DNA of 64,000 nucleotides from Strigamia acuminata. Taxonomy: Eukaryota; Arthropoda; Chilopoda; Geophilomorpha; Linotaeniidae. The notes under the pieces are model-generated. The model saw only the letters and a program-made list of their open reading frames with translations. It had not been told where the DNA came from and ran no database searches. Shown one piece after another: positions 23,101 to 35,100 of this stretch (the stretch's first letter is position 1; each line of letters begins with the position of its first letter). Made by a program: the position numbers and the translations under genes. The stretch lies in assembly GCA_949358305.1 (NCBI GenBank), contig OX442315.1:22346427-22410426 (forward strand). Direction: 5' to 3'.

Positions 23101-26100
23101 GCACCTGCTGTAGGTCAGGAATAAAGTGCTGTTTCTTCTAGATGTTTTTAAAAAAAAATTTGTATTTATGTGGATAAAGCAAGTTTACTTTACCAATAAG
23201 TTGGGAGAAGTATCAGCTATATGTTAGTGAGTTTTCGTTCGCCATTTGTCATACACCACACGTCAGAAGCAGGTGCTGAAACCAGCAACTGCAGCACCAC
23301 ACAGTGGGTGGGTTATAGATTACTTCAATCTTACACATAAATGCCACGTATTATGTCAGGTTTTAAAGTTGACTTGTCAGAATATTCCGTTACACAGATT
23401 ATTCCCACTGGAGAAGTCTAACAAATTATGATTGCACTTATGGCGGAATGGAAGACATATCAAAAAACCGTATCAGACAAGGGTGGGGGAATTACTTCAA
23501 ACCCTCTTATTATGAGAACGGGGGTGAGTAGAGTTGAATATGAGGCCACCCAAGGTAAATATTTTACACCTAGCCCAAGTACTTTTTGAAATATAAAAAA
23601 ATAACTCTGCGGTGGGTCTGTAAAGGTGAAACCAACCAAAACTCGTAAAGGGACATAAAGTTAACGAGAATTAAACCCACCAAAAGTCGAATATTAAAGG
23701 ATTAAAATACTTCTTGAGGTTTTGTTTGTTTTGGTTGGCTTAATTGGATTAAAATATAATTATTGTGAAAGCTTCGACTTGTCATCGGTAATTATATGCC
23801 ATGCAATATGAATATTGATCTGCGTCAAATGACCTACAAGTGGACTAAACTCAAGAATCCCAAAAGCTTAAAATTAAATCCGTAAATTATGCAATTACAA
23901 TTAAATAATAAGCAGTCGTCTGCATCGTGTACAGAGTATACGTTAATTGATTTACACAGCATAAGGCGCATGACTGACCTTTTCACAAACTAATTCCAAT
24001 TCGCATAGAATTTATGAATCTCTTAGACCAAGTGCACACAGTAGCTGTGTTTAAGCAGAGGCTGGTTCTTCACACAGCACTCGCCTTTGTGAATCACTTC
24101 CCCTGCAAAGCACTTGAATTTTTTTTTCGTGACCAGCTCTGCATAGAAAAGAGGGAGGGACAGTCTGTTGAATATACAAAACTCACTCTGCCACTAGCTG
24201 CTAGTTGCTCTTGAAGGGCAAGGGAGAGGGAGGGTCTTGTAACCCGAAGATCCACCACGGGGGCGATGTTATCGGCCATAGCCTACAAACATACGGAGGC
24301 CTGATGGGCGCCTGAGACAGATAAGGGAGAGCCAGAAACCCCTCTTCTCTTTTAGGCCGAGATAGATGGTCGAGTGACTGGCACGTAAGGGAGTGGAAGA
24401 GGGGTCAGGAAAGGTTTGGCTCGAAAGGGTCAGGTACGGTCTCGCTGGCTTTGTTGTCATGCACAGTGTGCGTGTTTACTAGTGGGGCAGTAGTAGAGTA
24501 GAAAAGGTATTGCGCTTGCGCATTGGATTTCCGCATACTGGCTGGAAATACACAATAGCATGCGCAGGATAATTAGATTGGCGCCAGGGTGGAATGTGCC
24601 ATCAAAGTTAGATAAGAATGTTCGTTGTAGACGTTATCTAAGTAGTTGAGATAAGGAATTTATAAATAAAACACAATCGGGATGTGTAAGGAAGACTCTT
24701 AACGTGTTGTATATACGGGACGATCGGGTATTTGCTGATACGCTCACGCTCGATAACTGTAATAAAGATTGATGCTGACATTGTCGATTGTTCTGTCAGT
24801 TTTATTTCTGTATTTTTTCCGTTTTTTATTTTTTCCCGTCGGCCGTTTGCTTTGCTAATTAAAAAGGCCTGCAGTGAAGATGATTGAGATTAGGGTATAG
24901 GATCCCCTTGACTGTGACATGACAGGGAATCGGATATTGAAAATCGGTTACTTTGTTGTCAAATAGAAAATGGAAATTCCCTACTAGCCCTTTTTGATGG
25001 AGATTGTGTCTCTAAAGTGGGCGTTTGCATCGGCTATAAATGCACAATGTGGGCCATAACTGGCTCCTTGTGACATTCTCACTACACCCGCGTTCTTGTG
25101 TTTATCCAAGAGAAAGAATCTTGTGTCAACGCCATATCATCTTGACACGCTATCTCCGCTGGCAGAAGGCATTTGGATATTATCTATACTTGTGCCATCA
25201 AGGAAATAGTTAACATTTAATGTAATCTCGGCTGAACGAAGTGAAGCGGAGCGAAGCGGAGCGAACGAGTGAAAGCCGATAGCATTCACTCGTGTAATTG
25301 GAGGTTTAACAGGAGATGGCGCTACTAGTCGGGTTACGTCAGTCTTAAAAGCTATATCCTGGAAAAAAGGAAGTGAAGGAAAAAATGGAGTCAACAACAG
25401 CACCGAGTTGACGGTAAGCGTATTTACGATATTTCTTAATTATAAGCGTTAGAGTGTAACTAAAAGTTATTAGCTGGAGGTAAATGGAGACCAAATGAAT
25501 TAGTTGTGACAAGGGAGGATGTGGTGGGTCCTGTTAAACCTCCAATTACACGAGTGAATGCTATCGGCTTTCACTCGTTCGCTCCGCTTCGCTCCGCTTC
25601 ACTTCGTTCAGCCGAGATTACATTCACTCTTTGTAATCTCCGGCTAAACAGGAGACTTGAAAGGTAACTTTTTTCCATAGGATAAAAATAAAAATGTTTT
25701 GGAAAAAACAAGTTTAACAATTTTTCAGTTTAATCATTTTTTATTTTATGAAATTATTTTGGAATCGGTCTGTTTAGGACTGATTCTTGAAAAGCATTGT
25801 GGTTGACAATAGTTTTGTTGTAGAACCTCGCGAATGTTTGTTCGGAGGTCCAACCGGCAACACCTAATATTTGTTGCACCGGAATAACACTGGCGGCTGC
25901 ACTGGTGGCCGCAGCTCGCGTCGAATGAGCACCGAACTCTTGACGGTAAACCGTATGGTGACCCGCACGAGAATCTTGTGCATAGTTTTGGAGTTGAAAA
26001 TTACAGCGTCGGTTGACACTGTCATTTCCGAGGTTTTCAATTGTTGCAGTGAGCTTACTCTAGCTGCAGTAGTTAAGCAAGCAGAATAAGTGTCTTTTCT

Positions 26101-29100
26101 TGTAGACATATCCAATCTAAGTTGTCGTGTGGCCAGAGTTTGCGCAATTCGTTGAGAGCCAAACCCACATCCCATGTTGCCACGTACCGTGGCAGACTAG
26201 GTCGTAAATTAGTAACTCCTTTTAGAGTGCGAACTACTATTAGTTGTTAGACAACAACGAATACATTATTGTATGTGTTACATTCCATTTCTTCGCTTTC
26301 TCTTTGGCAAACGATTTCGATATGGACTTCGATCGTAATTCGATGGACTATTCCAGATAAATAATATGGGTTTGTGAAAATAATCCTATTTATGTAAAAA
26401 GTTTTACTTTGTAATCAGGTATATCCTTATTTTTTATAAGTATGAAAATAAATATATTTATTTATTAACCTGTTTACTTAATCGAAATTATACGTGGCTA
26501 GTTCAGATTCATATTTCAGAATGCAATGATTTTTTTGATCTTATTTCGAATTCTTTCGAAATTGCGATTTCTTGTAATCGCGTTCTTTGTTGTTATCCAA
26601 CACATGCTTTCTTTTCAGAATAGACAGTATCTGCCGTATTTTCTAGGTGGGCATGATTATGTCCCAGTCGGCTTAATTTTCAGCCTCCGATGATAAGTTT
26701 TAAAAAGTCTTACCGAGTGGTAAAATTAACTTTTTTACGATAAATTTCATTTCTTGCAAAATAAATTTAGATTCAGATCTCGGTTACAGATGATGTTAAT
26801 GAAAAATCTCTCATTTATCTTAAATATTTCAAGGGATCCCTTACGTATGGTGATTCGATAGAATTTCCACTTGTGGCGACGCAAATTTATCAATTGATCT
26901 TAATGTATCGTTATTCAAGTATGAACGACATAAAATGTTTTATTTAAATAAAACTTTATAAAAACCAAGTGTTTTCCAATCTTATTGAAAAGTAATGCAA
27001 ATAAAGTATTCGTTTGAATTCTTATTAACTGCGCTTAATAATCAGGGATTTAAAAGGTCATCTGGTTTATTCATATTCGTAATATCTATTAAATAGTCGA
27101 AATGTTTGACGTGTTGTTCTTACAACAAACTAGAGAAAAAGCAAGTGCTTTAACTTGGTAATATATTATACTTTCAAGTGTAAAAGGTGATGGTCTGGAT
27201 TGACCTAACTTCTAAAATATTCCAATTTTATTTTAAAAAGGGACTTTTAATATTGAAATGTTCTTTTGAACGATCTGCTACTACATACAATTAGTGTGCA
27301 GATGGCTTCAAAAAAGTTCTTGAACTGAATAAATACTTATAGTTCTGGTAAATATGTTTACCATTTTGTAAAATCAGAATAAAATAAATTGATTCATTTA
27401 CCAATTTGATATGTATTCTATTTATTTTGAGAATGAAGAGTAAACTTTATTCCTTTTTCCCGTACTGAAATGATTCGATTTTTGCAATTCGCAAAGTTTA
27501 CCTATTTGCCTTTAAGAATTTTAGCATTAAAGTGAATGCAACTTTCTTTCTTGTAATTGACAGCACAAGAATAAAGCGGAATATTTTTAGACATTATAGA
27601 TAAATTTCTGTTCCTATTTATTTCAATCGAAACTTTTTCCAGTAAATTTGTCTAAACCAATCTCATTCACTTTCGTAAATGCGTACAAGAGAACTGTGAC
27701 ACTCTGATTCGATATAAGTTATAAATCGAAATAAACAAAGATTGTGATTAAAACAATCTGAATTCACGATTGAAAAATTGTTAATAACAATTAGGAAGCA
27801 CGCTAAATCGTTGGATTCTTGGCGCTTCTGGTTTCTAGGCAAAGCAGCTGTAAAATGTTTTCATCGGATTAGAACATTCGAGCGATAATCCTTGCCTTGT
27901 TGGATTTTACTATTTTAAAATCACGGTCTTGATTATACGAAACGAAAGTAAGGTTGATCAGGTATGAGGTATGTGTTAATCTTGTAACCAAAATTTGAGA
28001 ACAAATAAACCTGTTCTTTAAACAGTATCGACTTTCCTTTGTACTTATTTCCCAAATAAAAGTTGGTGTAAGTGTCTGATAACTTTTTTGTCAATTTCTT
28101 GAAATGGCCGATTGAAAATAATTCGAATTTGAATTCGGTGAAAACGACGTTCCGTAGGCGGACAAAACAACGATAAATTCGGACTGAATTTTATAATTTC
28201 CCGTGGTAGATTTATAAAATAATTTTTATTTATTAACCTGTTTATGGTTTTACCACGTGGTAGAATTCTCGTTTTACGAAGATGTTCGATTTTTCTACAG
28301 AAAATCAAAATTAAAGTGAATATTTTTCACTTCTTGTGATTCTAATACAAGATCTTTATAACTAAATTTAGTTATGACTTAAATTTCGGTCAAAACCTAC
28401 TTTTCATTTTCATGCGCACAAACTTCCCGATCAATTTGCATTCAATGTGACCCCAACGAGCGGTGGTCCGCCCATCTGTCTAGTGGCTCGCCCATCTGTC
28501 TAGTGGCTCTCAAGAACTCGCAAGCCGAAACAACTGGGCGACAGGGGAGATTGGGATGACGGAATCGGAACATGTTCGATTCGTCAGTAATAGGAACGGA
28601 TAAATTAACCATATTATCCGGGATGACGGGATCAGAAACATTGTTCGATCCGTCTGCGTATGTACCGTTTACGGTTGGATCCGAAGCGGATAAAATTACC
28701 GGTCCGCCTGCGACGACAGGGGTATTCGCAAGGACGGGGTTCAAAAACAAAGCTTGTCCCAATATTTGGATCCGTTCCGCCTGTAACAACAGGGGCAATC
28801 GCCAGTGCGGGGCTAAAAAACAAGTTTTCCCGACTAATGGATCCGCTTCGCCTGTGACGACAGGGGATTTTGCCAGAACGAGGTTCAAAACAAAGTTTGT
28901 CCTGATATTTGGATTCGTTCCGCCTGTAACGACAGGGGCATTCCGCTCCGCCTGTAACGACAGGGGCATTCCGCTCCGCCTGTAACGACAGGGGCATTCC
29001 GCTCCGCCTGTAACGACAGGGGCATTCCGCTCCGCCTGTAACGACAGGGGCATTCCGCTCCGCCTGTAACGACAGGGGCATTCCGCTCCGCCTGTAACGA

Positions 29101-32100
29101 CAGGGGCATTCCGCTCCGCCTGTAACGACAGGGGCATTCCGCTCCGCCTGTGACGACAGGGGATTTCGCCAGAACAGAGTACAAAACACAGTTTGTCCAG
29201 ACTATTGGATCTGCTCCGCCTGTGACGACAGGGGATTTCGCCAGAAAGGAGTACAAAACACAGTTTGTCCCGACTATTGGATCTGCTCGGGATCTGCTCC
29301 GCCTGTGACGACAGGGGAAGTCGCAAGAACGGGGTTCAAAAAAATAAAAATTTTTGTTCCGTTTACGGAAGTCGGAACGGATATATTAACCGTTCCGTCC
29401 GTAGCGATAAGGTTTCTTTGCGGTAAAACGACAACCGTTTCCGCCGGCTGTTTATCCAACACATGTTAGAAAGCCAAGACGTCCAGCCAAGACGTTAGTG
29501 GTCAGCGGTTCAGGCACGGCGCCTGACCCAGCCACAGGAAGTACGCCAGTCTGCGGAAGAACGACGACCGTTCCCGCAGCAATCTGATTTGCAGCGATAG
29601 TCTGCATCAAACCGCGCAATTTCGTCGGTTAGCACATCTAGCCGCTGGTTCATCCTTCTCGGCGAAGGCAGCGGCGATTGTTGGTTCAAAGTTTGGACCG
29701 CGTGGTCAGTATTATCGTCATTGTCATTAATAATCGGGAAACCGATAACCTTAACGAAGGAATTCATTTTATGTAACTATAAAAAACAATGATATTACAA
29801 AGGGGTTCGAAAAATATAACAATTTCTTTTGAAAAAGGTAGAAAAAACGATACTTATTGAAAATTTTCTCGTAGAGCAATTCGAACCTGACCGCGCAACC
29901 CGTTAGTAGAACCGGAAGTGACGTAACCCGACTAGTAGCGCCATCTCCTGTTTAGCCGGAGATTACAAAGAGTGAATGCATATACACATTTATATACAAA
30001 GATTGTGAGACGTTCTCACGCACTCTTCTGTTTTCTTTGAAATGTGATGGAGTTTTATGCAAGACTACGGCGAAATAAATTGACTTTTATAGTTTTTTTA
30101 CAGGTGTATTTAAGATTTTAACTCTTTTTACTCTTTATTAGAAATAGAAACAAGAAATAAACTTTTCAATTTATACCGCTAGGGTAATAGTTAGGACGTT
30201 ATTGTATAGTTCTTTATCTTAACACTAGGACTAGTAAAGGTCGACATCAACAACCTTAAAGATGGCGGAAAGAAAGTGCTGCCATAATTCAACCGGTAGT
30301 TTTAGTTCATTTGAAATGTTAATTTTGACTTTCATCTTAGCTTGGATTATATGTTTGAGCATTAAGTTATTAATTAATTTACAAGAACGGGAAAAAATGG
30401 CTCGAAAAGCGATAATTTTTAGCCAGGTCTAGCCGAGCTTAAAGCAGACGCGATAAGGGTCGTGAATCGTGATGTTGGGCGGCGTGGCATGTAGTGCAAA
30501 CGGGTGTAAGTTGTTACTCTGATACGTTCTTCCATTCGACCTGTGCCTATTTTCATAAATGGCCCAGCTGCTGCTTTTGCTGATGATCGCTTCATGTTGC
30601 TTATGATGTTGTTCACCCCTTTATTTCCTGTATATTTTTTCTCAAGCCTAAAAGGAAAGGAAAGGAAAAAAAAACTTAAATTGAAAAGTAAATGTAGGAA
30701 TTTTTGTTGCTGGGTTGTTCATGGTGAGTTGATTAAATTTTTTTCTTTTCTCTTTTTATGGCAGAAGAGAGAAAGTTTACTATAGTCGATTGATACAGAA
30801 AAAAAAGAGAAAAAAAAAAGGTTTTAAAGGTGTCGGAGGATTTTGAAATACGGAAATGAATAATTTTGTATTGGAAAAGTTGTCGATTTAAGCACGAAAT
30901 CTGAAAATGAATAATGGCATTTTTCTTTTTTCTTTTTCATTTTTGCAGGCAGTTATTGGATAATCAACTCCACACGATTGAACGAGGTGCATTTCAGGAT
31001 CTTGTTTCCATGGAGAGATTGTAAGTATAATCGCTCGATGCAACAGGAGGTGATATCACTAATTAATTGGGATATAATAAGTAAAAGTTGTATGATCACA
31101 AAAGCTGGTGCATGATAAGAAGGAAATGTGTTGCCAAAACAAGCGCTGATCGTTTTTCAATGCACAAACGACTTGCACGATGGAATATATCGATTGATCG
31201 TGTTGCAATGAATTTGCCCGCCCTCCGAACGTCAAACGAGGCAGAAAGCCGTGGACTCCAACTAATTAGGAGGAAAAAAGGAATAGATTGCTACCATTGG
31301 AGGACATTTTTTTCTTGACTGCAATGTCATTATCCCGTAGAAATTAAATGCGACAGCTCCATCTGGAGATTTGTTGGGTAAATGTATATGTATATGTTGT
31401 GGGAAATCAGTGTTAGCAATTTAATTAATGTCATATGAGATGGAAAGTTCATTTATACGTAGAAAAAAAATGGCAAGAGGGATTTGGCCACGCAACCACG
31501 CAAGTGCATTGCGCAGTGTTCGTGGCGAGTGGAATGACGCCATTTTGCTTTCGTAATTTATAACATGAAGAAAGCGAGGAGGAGACTTTTCTGCGAATTT
31601 TGTTTTTTTTGTTTCGTAGAAAAGTATTCTCGTTACAAATGCACGTCTTATTAGCAGATTTTTTAATACGTGTAACTTCGAGAAAAACTAAAACATTTTG
31701 TATGCAAAATGTTTACGTTTCTCATTTCGTTCAACGGCAAAGCAAATGCATAGAATATGAATTTGGAAGTAAGTTTTGGGTTTCAAATGTATGGAAAATT
31801 AAAATTTTATAAGTAGTGTCTTATTCTGAGAATAAACTATGAATTTAACTAAAGATCTACGACAAATTAAGTATGACTTATGTAAAAAAGCGGTTGTACA
31901 GAGATAAGTTGACTTAGGATGAGCAAATGTTATTATTTTGATGTAGTGTCATGTTAGAATAAGTCTGCTTAAAAAATTATAATTTTGTGACAGAATTTTC
32001 TGTCTGCGAATTGGCGATTTTCGGCATTCCTGCATGTTTGTTAGTTGTTTACGCGTAAATTTAAATGCCCAATATATTTTAAAATATGTCGTTTGCTGCA

Positions 32101-35100
32101 CCCGAAAGTTGAATAACTCGTTCAACTTTTTGCAAAAAAATAAATAAATAAATAAATTAATTAAATACTCCGTCAATAACACTAGCAGGCATTCAGAAAG
32201 TCGTGTTTCAAGTGTTTTAGGTGTTTGTGTTTTTGTATTTTTTAACTTCACAAAGCAAAAATACAAGTGCATGAAAAACTTTAAATGCAGCTACTGTAAA
32301 TCGGATTTACTCTTACATTTGTTTAATGACTCTTTAAATCCGCCTAATATATTTTAACGTGAGTGAAACCAGTTATTTATTTTTGCTAAAACAAACTGGA
32401 TTTTTTTGGTTGTAGCGCTTATGCGTAGTTGAGAAAAACCGGTGCGCTCAGCGAGTGGATTTTCACATTTAACTGAAGTTGGGTGTTTAGCAACGGCTCT
32501 CCCATACTGATTACCTGGGCCTAGAGATCACAGAAGTTAAGCGGCATTGCGCTTTCTCAGAACTTGAATGGGAGACCCTATTCTTATCTGATTTAAGGTA
32601 CCGTTTCTTGGCAAGAACATCTGCCACTCACCTCTAACTCGACTTCCTGTCGTTTTCCCGGTTCTCGGTGCAAATGCAAGGTTTCTCAAAAATGTCATCC
32701 CACAGGTGTAATGTCGTTGGGATCGTAGGTTAGATTGCGCAAGTGTGATTTAAGTGTATGTAAAATTAAAGGCGTAATTTTTTTAGTGAAAAATTTTCTA
32801 CCCGAAGTGCACTTTGTCGAATCCATCAATCAAAATCTCGTAATTACTGAAGTGTTAACTAGAGTATTCGGTTTTAGATGGTGAAGCAAGATTGAGAAGA
32901 TGATTTATATGATTAAGCCAGTCGCTGACAAGGCATCTTAATCGAGTTTTCTGCTTTCATCACGTGTTTTTAATTTGCTTGATCGGAATCTTTCGTCTCT
33001 TATCTAATCTTGGATCTCTTTTTCTTTTTTTTTTTTTTTCGTTCTTAAGTAATAATAAACGTGCATTGCCTGGCGACAAAAAGTAAACATCAACTTAATT
33101 AGTTTCATGTTGCTAGATAAATGTTTTGGAAAAACATTTAAATGTTTAATGTCTCTTTAGTTCCATGTCACGAGAAAGATTCCGCGTCGAATTAATTTCA
33201 ATTTTATTCTTGCAGTGTCACCCTTGACAAATGGTTGATCGCATTCCTCAGGTAGTTCCTCAGCAGTAATAAGGACGTATGTTCATTTGTATGCCAAGTG
33301 CGGCTCTGTGCTTATTCCGCTGTTATGCAACCGTTAACCAGCAGCTGAGGCCAAGCTTGGGAGGTTTATGGGCCACAAATCTCCATCCCATTTTAACAAC
33401 GTACTACGGGCTGGTTTCTCCATTTTGTATTCCCATCAGAGTTCGTCTTTAATTTATACCTGATATTAATTTCCATCTAAGGCTGTGATGATTGCTAGAC
33501 GCAGATTTTTTACGACTATGACTAATGGGTAAAAACGTGCTGATATATTGCGATGGTGATATCGGGAAAATAGATTAGTCGAAGTAAGATCACGAATTCT
33601 TGCGGTGCAAAATCGGACGGTTTCCTCTAATTTGTGTCTCGGGCGGGTTTAATGCAAAAATGGGAGCAGTAGTCGGTCATGCCGTTATTTTTACAGTTTA
33701 TTTTAAAATGTGCGTGGTTTTAATTGTGTGGTTAGCAAAAATAGCACCATATAGTGACCATATGCCTGGAATTTCTTCTGGCAAAGCGGGGAATTGTAAA
33801 ATCAGGTCGGTTTAATATAACACGGTTAAAACCAGCTCAAATTTATGATGTTGTCATATTTTAAGTCTAAAATGAATTTGTACAGATGCAGTTTGACTGT
33901 GACTCCGTTGTCTAGTTTTGTAGAAAAGATTTGTCTTTTTCGTTTTTCAATTGAGTACAGGTGTTGCTTTTCAGCCTTTTTTCCGTTTCTCGGTAAAAAA
34001 AACCTCACCAAGCTTAGTCACTTGGTCAATCAGAGGGCATTCAAAGGATTTGTACCTTGTATTGACACATGTTCTGTGGAGTGAAAAGTTGGAATAATGC
34101 AATTTAATGCTAGTTTTAACACCGTATTTTACCACGATATTTATGCACGACTAATTTACGTGAAAAATGTATTTTTTTCTTCCAATAAAATGGGGTTTTT
34201 GGTTATCCATGATTTTTTTTTAAATTATTGTTTCTGGTTTTCTGGGGTCTGGTTTGCACACGTCAAAATGGGACACCTTAACAATTTAATTAAAAGATTA
34301 ATTTATGGCCTGTCTGCTGTCCGAGATCAATCTTGGTTTTCTAATGTAGGAGATTTGTCCTGGTCTTAACATTTTGAATAATAGTTGCCTATCATGGGAC
34401 GTATCTAAATCAAATAATTTGATTTAATAAAAAATTCATGTAAATAATGTCAAATATCTTGTGTGCTTAATTTAAAGTTAGATCGAGATAACATACCCTT
34501 GTTAACGGTAAATATTGGTTGCTTAGAAACTACGCACCAGCACATGTTTTCTGACAGCTATAATTGCAGAAAATAAAGCGAGGGCTCTTGAAGTACTCGG
34601 GGTTAAAAAACTAAGGTTGACCACGGGTAGTCTAACATTGGTCAACTCAAAATAATTTTTGTCAGAAATTTATTGATTTAGAAATTGGTATAAACAAGAA
34701 ACAATTTTCAAAGTGACGTTAATTTTTATGGATCGATCAACGTTTTGGAGACAAAATTTAACAGGCAATTGTTTTTGACATTGAAATAAAATGTCAATAA
34801 AAATTGATTGTACTTAGAATACAGTCGAAACTCTTTATAACGAATCGCAGGGGACTTGGAAAATCGATTCGTTATAACGAGAATTCGTTATATTGAAAAT
34901 TTTTTAACATGGTGTTCTATGGCCAGCCAACCAAACCAGCCATTTTTAGGTATTCGTTATATCGATAATTCGTTATATCGCGATTCGTTATAAACAGTTT
35001 CGACTGTATCAGTTTTGAAATTCATATTCCATTTCCGAATAAAATATTTTTTTTCCAAATTTTTTAAAACAAAATCAGATTTTCTGGCCAAAAAGTTTGA

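Larger units (their letters stand above)
28442..29767 (-). pseudogene. ORF1-like repeat protein of the element, frame-broken
   Basis: The minus strand opens with ATG at 29767 ([19 protein letters not shown]). The next 150 bp remain open in shifting frames ([14 protein letters not shown]). A long open frame of 294 codons then runs from 29326 to 28442. It is made of degenerate units of about 24 residues with a recurrent PVVTGGADP core, interrupted by the 28-bp array. The unit length varies between 71 and 73 bp, so the reading frame slips between units, which suggests decay or replication slippage. It is followed by a unique C-terminal part (from about 28680). Position before the recombinase suggests a structural (Gag-like) first ORF, but there is no domain match; the function is unknown. 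Confidence 0.45.
25621..29978 (-). mobile_element. Tyrosine-recombinase element, degraded, antisense in slit intron 2
   Basis: Exact 34-bp terminal inverted repeats (25621-25654 and 29945-29978; outer end CATTCACTCTTTGTAATC) bound 4.36 kb. Coding strand is minus, so the 5' end is at right. In order: an N-terminal ORF start (29767), a repeat-built ORF (to 28442), about 2.1 kb of AT-rich DNA without recognised domains, then a tyrosine recombinase relic (about 26260-25750). No DDE transposase was seen, and no reverse transcriptase was recognised, though decay could hide one. The recombinase type recalls Crypton/Ngaro-like elements. Target-site duplication is not evident, as expected for tyrosine recombinases. 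The left end abuts the 406-bp foldback unit, overlapping it by 4 bp. Confidence 0.72.

Noticed and set aside
28572-28985. Plus-strand ORF of 137 codons opposite the repeat ORF
   Set aside because: It is a shadow of the repeat region. The element's recombinase and its ORF start are on the minus strand.
28939-29162. Regular 28-bp repeats suggesting a CRISPR array
   Set aside because: Units are head-to-tail with no unique spacers, sit in a eukaryotic intron inside a transposon ORF, and are flanked by a related 72-bp minisatellite.
32488-32603. Functional 5S rRNA gene
   Set aside because: The 5' and 3' arms do not pair and there is no pol III T-run in place.
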